NCBI GenBank assembly: GCA_032622095.1
Contig: CP136064.1
Coordinates: 130,061,605 to 130,125,604, forward strand
Source: Siphonodentalium dalli
Taxonomy: Eukaryota > Mollusca > Scaphopoda > Gadilida > Siphonodentaliidae
Reading direction: 5' to 3'
Length of the DNA: 64,000 nt
Positions within the stretch are counted from its first letter, which is position 1; every line of letters starts with the position of its first letter. The notes beneath the pieces are model-generated. The model saw nothing but the letters and a program-made list of their open reading frames with translations. It was not told where the DNA came from and did no database searches. Below are positions 1 to 11,600 of this stretch, one piece after another. The translations under genes were made by a program, and so were the position numbers.

Positions 1-133
1 ATGATAGATCAGGTATTGTATATATATATTAGGACCCGTAGTCATGAACAATATGATAGATCAGGTATTGTATATATATTAGGACCCGTAGTCATGAACA
101 ATATGATTGATCAGGTATTGTATATATATTAGG
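1..133. repeat. 50-52 bp tandem repeat, cut by window edge
   Basis: Units run 1-52, 53-102 and 103-133. Each contains GATCAGGTATTG, a TATATAT stretch, TTAGGACCCGTAGTCATG and AACAAT. The same unit recurs at 3931-4045 and in degenerate form near 4150-4260, so it is a dispersed tandem family. Confidence 0.85.
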
Positions 134-342
134 CCTAAGACGTTTGTTTCCGCTAACCCGACCGACCCTATTTTAAACCCCGACCCTAAACTTTTTATTG
201 CCATCGCAAAAACCAAAAAAAATTGTTTTTTTGTTTGTTTTTTTTCTCAATATAGGTCCCAATTCATATCATAACAAGATGCAAAACATTTATATATTTA
301 TATATATTGGCATAAGAAATTTAAGTTTACAAAAAGATTTAA

Positions 343-800
343 AGGTACTCAATCCGATCAGAGGGTCCCCATCTCAACAGATTCCAACAAGTACAATCCG
401 ATCAGAGTGTCCTATATTACTATTTATTTGGCTTTGGGGTTAAAAAATATTTGATTCGAGTCGAGGAACCCATCAAACAAAGCTCAGAGTTATTAGATAT
501 TGATTTTAGAAATTTGTTATTTTCTCGAGATGAGTACTAATAATTGCCCATAAATTCGTAATCTGCTCGAGATGTGTACACCAAAACACTATTCAAACAG
601 ACAAGGATGGATAACTCTAAAATCAAGTGGTAATAATAACGCAATTTTGACTGTGTTCTGGGACAGAAAGAATAGAAATAACGAAACTTCAAATATCGAT
701 ATCTGATCACCCTGAGCGTTCCTCGACTCGAACGAATTATTTTTTACTCCCAAAGCCAAAGAAATAGTAATATAGGACCCTCTGATCGGATTGAGTACCT
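343..800. mobile_element. TTAA-flanked MITE, copy 1
   Basis: The ends are AGGTACTCAATCCGATCAGA and its inverse, ATCGGATTGAGTACCT. TTAA flanks both sides (339-342 and 801-804). The inverted similarity continues inward (GGACCCTCTG, TACTATTT, GGCTTTGGG, TCGAGTCGAGG), so the arms are about 100 bp. There is no coding capacity. The TTAA target suggests piggyBac-type mobilisation. A second copy is at 47785-48239. Confidence 0.8.
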
Positions 801-804
801 TTAA

Positions 805-1359
805 GTTTAACAGTTGGAATCATACTGTAAAGTATGCTTGGCTTTATCTAGCTTTAATCTGTGAAAACTTCAAATAGTTTGAGTTCAGGTTTGTTATCAT
901 TCATACTTCAGACTTCAGTATTTCAATCAAATACAGTACAGGAACATTAACAATTTGATCAAATCAACCTGGTTATCAGGTGGGATCTCATAATACCAAA
1001 TGAAAAATTAACATAGAGATTAGTACTATAAATAGTAATTACTAACTTAATAGACATTGTTTCTGTACTACATGTAGTATATTATGTATGTGTCTCACTT
1101 GAATTTTATAAAATAGCCTATTATATGAATTAGAGTGATAATGGTAAGTCTCATTTCAAGCAGGATAAGCACAGGATAAGTATAATCCATTGAACCAAAA
1201 GATATCTGACAATAACTTATAAGCATTTCCAATCCATACATATATAAAAATTTCCAAAGTTATGCTTGAGAAACTTGATCAAATTGACCTCTCAGTAAAA
1301 TTCAAAATACTGACTCAAAGAGCCCTAGATTAGCTCTAAATGCATTTCAAAAAATTTCC
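805..1359. other. no recognised feature
   Basis: AT-rich sequence, probably SMC6 intron. I see no exon, hairpin or clear repeat. Confidence 0.5.
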
Positions 1360-1760
1360 AGGGGGAAAACCCACCATCAGCGGGGGGTCACCCCCTCCCA
1401 AACCTTCCTCCGCTCAGGCATTCAGGTTATGCCTTCGGCATATCATTGCCCAAAAACAGGTGTCCCCAAAAAATACCTAGATCCTTCACTGAATGCGGAG
1501 GAGAAGTTGGTGTTGTTAAGCCATCATTAAGAGATCGGTACAAGACGGTCACTCCAATATGTGAACAGTGCAGTGGTGCTGGACTGACTCCAGTTGTCGC
1601 CAGACCATATGGGAAATATTAGGATTATCAAAGACTATATTAGTATATAGACTAGTACAGGCCCCAAGCTAGGAGGCGACTCGGGCGAAATTCTCGCCCT
1701 TGGGCTGGCGAAGTCGCCCTCGGATGTCCGCAAGGCGAAAACGAAGTCGCCTTCAAAATT
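1360..1760. repeat. GC-richer interspersed repeat
   Basis: GC rises sharply against the AT-rich surroundings. There is a GGGGGTCACCCCC hairpin near 1385, followed by clustered GAAGTCGCC/GGCGAC motifs at 1670-1760. It looks like a short interspersed element plus a small local repeat. The family was not identified. Confidence 0.4.
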
Positions 1761-3470
1761 TGACAAAACTAGCTTAGGATTTACGGTAATTTTACCGGTG
1801 AAAATCTGACTCGTTTTGCAAAAAAATAAATATATCTAGATATACTTAATTGTGCCAACGAGGCATTATATTTATCAATTATACATGGTGTACCCTATCC
1901 ACATATTCTAATCAGGTTGTGTGCTTTTGAAAATGGCAAATTGCTCTGACCAACGAAGTTTATGATGAGCTACTGGTTCGTTTTAAGGAGACTGGAATTT
2001 AGAACTTACTTGGTTCCGTCGGTCATTTTGTAACCGCAAATTGTATAGCCATACTGTGCCATACATGGTCACCACCACTCATGCAGTAGCCAATGTGAAC
2101 AACTAATACTGTCTTTGAATTTAAACTAAAACATATCTATGAATTTTCAATTTTACAAAAGTATTTTGTGTCGGACTCCGTTTCCCAATCCAACTTTTTA
2201 ACTTTTTGGAATTGGATATTTATTATGTTTACAAACAAGAACACATGCTTGCTTTATTAAACACAGATGTTTGAATGTGCATTGGAAGTACTTTTAATGT
2301 TCTTAGTTAAATAAAACATCTACATAATAAACTATTACTATCCAAACTCATTAAAAAAGGATTAATTTGTGTCAAAACTATGTGTTTGCAAATTACAATA
2401 ATATTGTTGTCAATCTATCGCTCAGGCCACGTGCGCAATATACGTCTGTCAACGGTTGCAAATTAATTGCAATGCAGGTATTTAATTAACCTGCTGGTGT
2501 ATATTATAAGCTCAACTGGTCTCTGTTAAGAACACATTACTAGTAATCAACACCTTTTTCTGACGCAGCTATCAAACTCGTCAAGTTTATTGCTTTAATC
2601 GGATTATCATCAGACATCACTGATGCTACTCAACAATAAACTCGTTCGAAACAAAATTAAAAGCTTTTACACCTCCTTAATTAGTCCTTATTGTTTATTT
2701 TAACAGACCCACATTACAGCAGTAGCCAAAAGCCATTTCCAAAAAATTAAAATTTATAATAACAATTCAGATATTAAAAGTTATGAAGTCAATAATTAAT
2801 CATTTCTTCAGATAAAGTCAACACTGACAACAGTTTTATCTTGTTGTTTTATCTTATTTATTAATGTCATAATTAAAGCAAATTTTGAAAATTTCTCCCT
2901 GAAGTCTCCCTAAATTTCCTGAAGTCTCCCTAAATTTTCTGGAGGGAGACTTCAAGTCTCCCTGTTCTGAACCCCTAGCCTGAGGCCTGGACTAGTATAT
3001 ATGTAAATATTAAAGCATATGTAAGATTGAATTGGAGTTTCTAGTTCCTCTGTCATCTGGATTAACCTGATTGGGGCTAAGAAGTGCATAGTTTGGGTTA
3101 TTGACAAGTATTATACAGTTATTTTTAAAGATACTGAAAAAAAAAAGTTAACAAAAAAAAAAGTTAAGCCTACCTACCTACCCTAATTTTTTTCAGCTCA
3201 TTAGCTTCCTATCTAAGGGTAAAATCCCAGATGAATTGTCATCGCACCGCTTCTGAGAACGTCAGAGCACTCTCCATTCCCAGTCACCAAAATTACCGTC
3301 CTTGGCACTGTGGGGTTAATCGCGTTGATAGTTAAAGAGCGTTTGTATCCGGAGTGTAGTTGATAAAGAGTGTATGCGTGTAGTGTGATTCTTATGTCTG
3401 GGGCCAGACGTGAGTGTGTCTGTATCCAGACATGAGCGTGTTGTGTGATTCTTATTTCTGTCTTCGTACT
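1761..3470. other. no gene recognised; small hairpin at 2943-2963
   Basis: AT-rich sequence. At 2900-2965 there are direct repeats of TGAAGTCTCCCTAAATT, followed by GGGAGACTT and AAGTCTCCC as inverted arms around one base. Poly-A tracts lie near 3140-3165. An open minus-strand frame at 3213-3482 has no recognisable protein features. Confidence 0.4.
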
Positions 3471-3655
3471 TAGGGGTTCCAAGGAACGGAGGAGATTTTC
3501 ATCGGGTAAGTTTTTCCGCTCGAGGTGATCTTCACCTTGAAACGGGCACCCACAAACGTACCTCTTTTAGGGACGGTACCATCACGGGACGGGTACCATC
3601 ATTTCTCTTGATTAATTAAAAAGGCAGAATTAACTCAAATTATATTAAAAAATTA

Positions 3656-3932
3656 ACGGATTTCGACGAAATTTGATACCTAGGGATACTTTTGTCAGGG
3701 GGGGTGTTTTCGACGGGTCAAATCATGACCCCGACCTGACCTTGACCTTCAAAATGGTCAATTCAAGGTCAAATCGGGTAAAACGGACGGATTTCAACAA
3801 AATTTTATACCTAGGGATACTTTTGTCCGGGGAGTGTTTTGGACAGGTCAAATCATTACCCCGACCTGACCTTGACTTTCAAAATGGTCAATTCAAGGTC
3901 AAAGCCCGGACGAAGTCGGGTCACCTGCTAGT
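3656..3932 (+). mobile_element. tandem duplication ending in a Helitron-like 3' terminus
   Basis: Two units of about 130 bp begin at 3656 and 3786. Each contains ATACCTAGGGATACTTTTGT, CCCCGACCTGACCTTGA and CAAAATGGTCAATTCAAGGT. The right edge has a short hairpin (CCCG, loop, CGGG) and then ...CTAGT at 3928-3932. A hairpin followed by CTRR is the Helitron 3' signature. An open frame across the units is a by-product of the repeat. Confidence 0.55.
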
Positions 3933-4260
3933 TGTATATATATTAGGACCCTGTAGTCATGAACAATATGATAGATCAGGTATTGTATCTATATTAGGAC
4001 CCTGTAGTCATGAACAATATGATATATCAGGTATTGTTTCTACAGTGAGAGCTATCCGATGAATGGCAACAAGCCATATTTCCAACTAAATCCTGAAAAG
4101 TTACACATAATTCTGCTGTGGTTAAGGAGTCGACTATTTTCGGCATTACTGTATATTAGGACCAAGAAGTCTTGAATTATATGTTTCATGTTCTCTTTAC
4201 TAATTTTGTATCTATATTGGGAACGCATAGTGAACAATAATTTTTATGATTGATCAGACT
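3931..4260. repeat. 50-bp repeat units fused to a partial palindromic MITE
   Basis: Two good units of the left-edge 50-bp repeat (3931-4040) run into a partial copy of the GTAATGCC MITE at about 4044-4152 (GAATGGCAACAAGCC ... CTGTGGTTAAGGAGTCGA ... GCATTACTGTATA). Degenerate repeat sequence follows to about 4260. Confidence 0.7.
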
Positions 4261-5590
4261 TATATGTTTCAGGATGATTTACAGGCGGATATGGTGTCAT
4301 GTGAAGCGAAGTGAGATCAATATCAACTGCTGCTGATATTAACGGTTTCTGGGCATCATATGACACAATAGCTGCTAACTAAGAGTTCAAACATAACAAT
4401 TTATCATGCCTTCCAAGTGAGATATTAATGGTCTGAAGTTTTTTGCAAGCTAAATGTGCCACCTACGGCTGATATATCTGTCAAATAATGTAACACTGTG
4501 CAGTGATTCGCGATAGACTTAGAGCCTCATCACACTTATAATCAGTGTCTGGCCACCAGAAGTGTAGTAACTCATCCAATATATGACATGCTGGTTTTGG
4601 TGCATGGTACTGATTCTACTATGCTTTTCAATTTGTCGAACATGATTTCTAATGGTTATTCTTTTTCCTGCTCAACTTTGCTATAAATATGCATATAAAT
4701 ACACATTGTTACCCTCATCCCTATCCATCTCACTTTTTGTTTTATCCAATTCTTGTCAAGTGGTTATCCACACATCAAAGCAATGTCACCCTCATGATTT
4801 CATTCTGAAATAATAACTCACTTGTCAAGAACACGGTGCCGTAATTCTCATCACATATTAAAAGAGCTGAAAGCACAGATCTTAATATACCCAGCAGTCG
4901 GCAAACATCTTAACCTGCTGTATTGTCTAATTTGCATATATTTTGATCCCACAAAAGATCATACGTTTAACATGCATATATAAAATAATAAATATCAAAC
5001 GAAGACATTTGTCCGGAATTGCTTCTATCAATCAATGTTGATTTTATTTTTATCTTTTCGTTTATGACTGGATATTTTTTAGAACCGATCCCAGGCGATC
5101 TCTTGGAAATGTTTGGAGCATAGCAAGAGGAAGAACTCTACCTTGTTAGCAGTCTCCATCAAAGCAAAATGTCATTGTGTTTAATATATTTTGCTCGGCT
5201 ACATCAGGAATAAACCACTTTATTATGCCCTTTATATAGTCAAATAATATACAATCTTCAGTTTTGTCTTTGTTTTATTCACTGAAAAAGGTATTTTTAG
5301 TTTTGAAATCGGGTTATTTAAAAATTATGTTGCTGTTGTAATTGTGGCCCGGATCAGATACACAATCTTTAATAGTTGACAATCATGTTTGCTATATAAA
5401 AGGGTGTTTACCCAAATTAAACTTCCTGAAATGTATTTTTATATATCTCTGTCTAAGGCAACAGGTTTGTGAAAATAATTTTCTTTCCTCAAATATTTCA
5501 TTCTGGATCTGTTACTGATTAGGTTGTTTGATCAAATATGGGGTGGGAAGAATCTGCATAACAGTTTTAATTTATATATTTGTGTTTCAG

Positions 5591-5677
5591 CGTGGAATTG
5601 AGAGGGTCATCCTTGTAGAAAGTGAAGATGAGTGTATGGAAGTTATGATGGAGAAAAAACCTAAGCGTTGTCATGAG
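5591..5677 (+). CDS. SMC6: SMC6 exon A (end of hinge), GC donor
   Basis: The exon has 29 codons in phase 0, from [14 protein letters not shown] to KPKRCHE. The acceptor is TTTGTGTTTCAG. In the family the residue after CHE/CRE is AF, which is exactly how the next exon starts. The only junction giving that reading is GAG|GCAAGT, a GC-AG intron with otherwise perfect donor consensus. The open frame continues past the exon to about 5768, but that extension has no SMC similarity. Confidence 0.92.
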
Positions 5678-8600
5678 GCAAGTCATTTTCTTGATAAAAA
5701 AATATTTCCCCTCTCCTTGAATCGTATTGCTCTTGTAGTGATACCAGCAGGGGCATGGTTCATATATTGATTATCATTGATCTTGTAGTGTTACCATTAA
5801 GAACATGGTTCATATATTGATTCTCATTGATCTTGTAGTGTTACCATTAAGAACATGGTTCATATATTGATTATCATTGATCTTGTAGTGTCACCATTAA
5901 GAACATGGTTCATATATTGGATTTTTTTTTTTTTTTTTAATATTTGAACTTATCCTTCATTGACTGACTTGAGGTCAACACCAGATCAGACTCCCCATAT
6001 CATTTCCCAAATAACATAGATAATCAATGAAGAGCATTTTTATCAGCTCAGATGATATGTGGGAAAATTTGCACACACATGTAATTTGACATGGGGAGTG
6101 TCATGGGATAGGTGCCGTTGACCTCAAATGACTTAAAGAAGCACTAATCATTAGCAATAAAGAGCATTTATTATCAACTTGAAAGATGGAGGTAACTTTA
6201 TCTGGATAGTGGCAATATATTGTGTTCCTTATCAGTTTAGATGATATGTAGGAATGTTGGTACACAGGGGTCACCTGACCAGGGGAATATCATGGGATAG
6301 GCACATTTGACCTCAGATGACTTAAAGGGGGTCTAATAAATTATATTAACATATAGATGATCAACGAAGAGTGTTTGTTATCAGCTCAGAATATGTGTGG
6401 GAAAATTGTCACACAGAGGTAATTGACACGTGGATTGTCATGTGATAGGTGCCATTGACCTCAGATTACTTAAAGACACTAATATAAATAGCAATAAAGA
6501 GCATTTATTATCAACTTGAAAGATATCCGGAGAGTGTCATGCAATAGCTGATGTTTACCTCAGGTGACTGATAATTAATTTAAATGACTTTGATGGGGCA
6601 CTAATAATTTACTCATTCTTTACCGAGCAATGCCGGGTACTCCAGCTAGTAGAATATAAATCTGTCATTTTCAGATAAAATAAAATAAGAAACTCATGGA
6701 ATTCTTTGTAACATGGTTTGACATAGTAATACTATCATGTAAATATATAGCCTTTGGTTGCTCATGTAATTCTTAATTTACTATTCTGCTTCCTCACGCA
6801 TGACACCCTGACTTTATCTACAGGTGGTGGAGGTCAATACCAAATCAGACTCCCCATGTCAATTCCCCAATGTCTTATGTGTCCTGAACACTGTCTGATA
6901 TTTGTGTGTGATGCAAACCTCTCCAAACCGAACACCCATCTGACTGACCTTTCTGTTCGGTTTAGAGAGGTGTTTGGTTTAAAGAAAATTGCATGTTTTG
7001 TGCCAAGTTCTTTCTATGACATCTTTTGAATATCTTAGATTGTAGATGGTAGCAAGGAACAGAACAAATTCTAATATGGGTTTGATCCGAGTTTTTTTTT
7101 ATGGAGTTATGGCTCTTTATTGACTTAGAATTTATACATGCTGTGATGACTCAAACATTTTTTATCCGATTGGAACCAAATTTGCCATGTGAATTTCTCA
7201 GCCCACAATACAGATCGAGTTTGGATATGGGTTTGTTCCGATGTTCTTTTACAGAGTTATGGCCCTTTGACATAAAATTCACGCATGTTTCAATAAATCA
7301 ACCATTTTTCATCTGATCAGAACCAAGTTTGGTTTGTGAGTTTCTCAACCACAGATCGAGTTCAAATATGGGTTTGATCCGATTTGTTTATACCGGAGTT
7401 ATGGCCCTTTTTCAAATAAGAATTATCCAGATTATAACTCAAGTAACTTACAATTAATTAATACCTCCTTCTCTGTGCGAGAGACAAGAGTCAATGTGGT
7501 TTATTGAATTGAGAGTTATTTATAGCCCTCATATGTTAGCCCTAAGAGAACTGGCCACACACAGAGTAGTGCATCATTGGATAAATTGATTTAGCTATCA
7601 TTTTAACCACAACTTAGCCAGGTGAATTTATTTAACTAGACCAATGGAGTTCAAGTTCCTTGGATGTTTGGACTTACATTGGATCAAACAGGGCAGATAG
7701 TAGGTGATTTAACCCCTTTTACCCATTCCATGTCTTTTAACCTTTTTCATTATTAATTAACTATATTATTTTGATATCTCACATGACAATTTGCAACAAG
7801 ATGATTAGAACTGCTAACACTATCATAGTGGTGACAGACTCTATTGTTTAGGTGTTATGTTAACCCTTCTATTTTGACCCATACATTCCAATAATTTGCG
7901 TTATTACTGGTTATTATGCACATTTGTCTATAATACTTTAGATCATAACAGTATAGTCTATAATTCAACATCAAAAGATTATGATTCCAATCATAACAAT
8001 TTACTATCGCCAAGGGATGGGTTAAACATCTGCCAATCGTGATCGGTCTCTCGTTCAGAGACAACATGTTGTAGATTGTAGATCATATAATAAACTTAAA
8101 TCTCTTCTTGGGATTCAATGTTCTGTGTTAAGTCTGTGTAATTGTTTCATCTTCTGGATGAAAATGTCTTAGTGACAAATGTACTACTTTGGATTTTAGT
8201 GAACTAGTCCAACTATAGTGTATCAACTGATGTAAAAACAAACTGTTAATGATGTAATATGACTGTGAATTCTCAATTGTTCACTGAAGGTGTGAAGCAA
8301 ACATAATAATATATAATCAGGCACCTCTTATTGTTGGGCTAAAAGCATTATCAGAACAAAAGACAATTGAATAGGCCAGTATGTTAGACAATGGTATGAC
8401 AATGGTATGACAAAACTTATCAGACCTACATATTCATTCGGTTTCCGGAGTTCATAACGCATGTGCTTGGTCACTTACGGACTCAATATCACACTCAGTA
8501 TTCAGAATGGAGAGGTTTCGGATTACAGAGGTAATTTATTGTGATAATGCACTTGGATGAATTCGGCACCTGATAGTTCATTCGATATGGACAGACATTT

Positions 8601-11600
8601 GGTTTATAGAGGGTCCGATTTGAAGAGGTTTTGCTGTATACAGTTCAATTATCACTTGATTTAAACACACATATATTTATTATTTGTATGATAACATACA
8701 AAGATAGGGGTTTGGAGGACAAGTTCTTGAAACTTGCACGTAGCTCCGCTCCATGTCATTCATGCCAGACAGGATGACGGGAGTACTGCCCCTTGATGAA
8801 ATCAGATCAACTTGTGTAACTATGTAAACATGGCTGCATCATTATCAAATGTTAACCGCCACGATGAAAATCGTGTTGATCAAACAGTGTTAATAGAACA
8901 AGAACTTCTTCAAATGTCAGATACCAATGGTCTGGTTATGCATTTGATTGCCAGTTGTTCTATCGACAGAGAGTACATATTTATCCCTATATAAAAATAA
9001 GTCTAGCGTTGGAGTCAGTCTGGCTAACAATTACTCGTGTTTAATATTAGATCTAAACCTGTCAATTAACTTATTGCTACATTATTGACTTGATGATCCT
9101 ATTTCATCTTAAATATTTTTCACAAATCAAGAAATTAACTTGATGCAGGAGATGATAAATATTTTCTAAATATATATGACTAGCCGATGAGCCCGACGTT
9201 GTCCGGGCTATTCAAAAACCAAATTTCAAGTCGATAGCTATTCAAAAACCAAATTTCAAGTCGATAGCTCCACCCGTTTCCGAGATCTGGTCTGCGCATG
9301 CGCGAAGCTGGCGTCGCACGGGCTCGGCGACCTGATAAAATTTGTATCCGGGGCAAGATACATTCACATACCAAATTTCAATTCGATAGCTCCACCTGTT
9401 TCCGAGATCTCGTATGCGCACGCGCGAAGCTGGCGTCGCACGGGCTCGGCGACCCGATAAAATTTGTATCTGGGGCAAGATACATTCACATAGCAAATTT
9501 CAAGTCGATAGCTCCACCCGTTTCCGAGATCTCGTCTGCGCATGCGCTGAACGGGGTCGCCAATACGACAACGACGACCGCCTGGTCAAACTACACACAC
9601 GTACCAAGTTTCGTCCCGATCGGTCGAGAATCGTAGATTTGTATAAATGACAGACATACAGACAGACAGACAGACAAACAGAGGTCTTCAAAATATATAT
9701 GAGATGTGGTAAGTGCCACGTATTGTTAGAAATGCTTTACAAACAGCTCTCTACGTCTCGTAAATTAGTTTGATGTCAACATTTGTGCCCTTGTTAATCA
9801 AAATATTTCAGGATAATTTTGAGATACACATGTGTTTTTCTACTGTGTGATATTCTTTATGTAGAAGTCAGTGTCACATGCTCTTAGCGCCTACACAGCA
9901 TTTGTTATTTTTTTTTTTTATTTGGCCAAAAAATGAAACAAAACTTGCAATGGTATCTCGCCATATATTTATGGGGGTGAACCATTTCTAGATTACAAGA
10001 TAAAATTATAAATCTTTATATTAGAATCTGCATAACTTGGTTAATTGTTCCTCCATTATTTTAAAAATATATTTACAAATTGATATCGGAATTATATATA
10101 TAATATTATTTATCATACTAGTATATTAAGACAAAAGACAAAATATTTTGTATTGGTCTTGGTCGTGTTCTCGGTTTTTAAGAAATAAAATTTTTCATGA
10201 AAAGCTCCTCTCAGTGTCACAGAAGGGTTTTTTCTCTCAGTCTATGCATTATGTTATTACAGTTTATACAAAGACATTTTATTATGCCCACAACCCTGTA
10301 GGAGGTTCGGCGCATATAGCCGAGGGTTCCGTCCGTCCATCTGTCCCTGTTGCTATCAGTCCGTCAATCCAAACATATCACCTTGTAACTCTGGTGGTAA
10401 TTTCCAGATTTGATTGTCCTTTAGTACGGTGGTAGCAGAGCTTGGGGCAAAGGGTATCCACATACTATGGGTTTCAGTCTATTAATTTGTTACAGAGTTA
10501 TGGTCCTTGATTGACTTGGAAATTTATGAATTTTGTTTCGCCGTCAAAGATATCTTGGACACTGAACTATTGGTTATCCTTCCCATTTTTGTCAACACAT
10601 CACATGTTCTCTTTCTGTCCCTCTCAACATACTCTGCTTACCATTTTGTCACAACCCAGGTCACCTGAAGGTTCTGGCAGATCAATTATCTCACATGGGG
10701 TCTCTTTGGGGGATTGAATGGTCTCTCCAGTCATCAGTATTTTGGGCATTATGTGTCTGATGTCGCAAACCATTGGTCAGTCGCCCTGTTTTCGCTGCAC
10801 TTCCATTGAATATCATGGTATGTTCTACAGGCTTTCACCATGGGTGGTACACAAATCTACAACTGGCCATCTCTAAGACGTTATCCATGCAGGAGCGATA
10901 AAGCCTTTTACCTGTCAGCAAATGTGAAAGAAGATATTATATTCCTCGAACGTCAGCGCGATGATACAGCACAACAGCTGAAGATAATGCATAGTCAGAT
11001 GCAGGCTGTTAAGCGAGACATCCAACAAAACAGAGCAGAGCAGTCCAAGGCAATCAACCACCAAAAACGAACCAATGAGAGAATTCGAAAACTGACAAGT
11101 GTGAGTATATATATGTCACATATTACTAATGTCCTATAAACATTCAACCAGGTGTCCCTAACCATAATTCTAGTATTTTTCACAAACCTGTTTCTCAATC
11201 CTGGTCTGCGTGATTCATGTTTGGTTATAATATCGTTATTGGGCTGAGAATGTATCGGTCCGGGAGAAATCCCACTGTTTTTCAAGTCCATTATTCTTTA
11301 AACAGAGATTTTTTGGGAAATGTAGTCTATACTAATAAAACTCAAATTTTGTTTGTTTGTCTGTATGTCAGGCTATGGGAGACCAAACGGCTGGACCCTC
11401 GGAGTGAACATTTTTACACAGTGGTCAATTAACACAATGAGTATCATAGGATAGGTGCCGTTAACATAAGATTGATTTAAAAGGCCAATAATAATAAAAT
11501 TTAACTAAATAATTAATTATATACCGAAAAGGGTTGGAATCTGGTTGTTAAAAATGTATTAACATGGGTAAATTGACCCGAGGAGTGTCATGGGATAGGT

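Noticed and set aside
3673-4062. 129-residue open frame on +
   Set aside because: It runs across a 130-bp tandem duplication and then a 50-bp repeat; the protein repeats simply mirror the DNA repeats.
4271-4314. Possible extra SMC6 exon after TATGTTTCAG (DDLQADMVSCEAK)
   Set aside because: It has no GT donor and does not match the hinge sequence that must precede [10 protein letters not shown].
8812-8994. Small frame with a good start context ([18 protein letters not shown])
   Set aside because: Protein-like composition but no domain, splice or neighbour support; length is within chance for this AT content.
9298-9636. Long overlapping frames on both strands at 9.2-9.7 kb
   Set aside because: All arise from the GC-rich 122-bp tandem units of a Helitron-like element; stop codons are rare there because of GC content.
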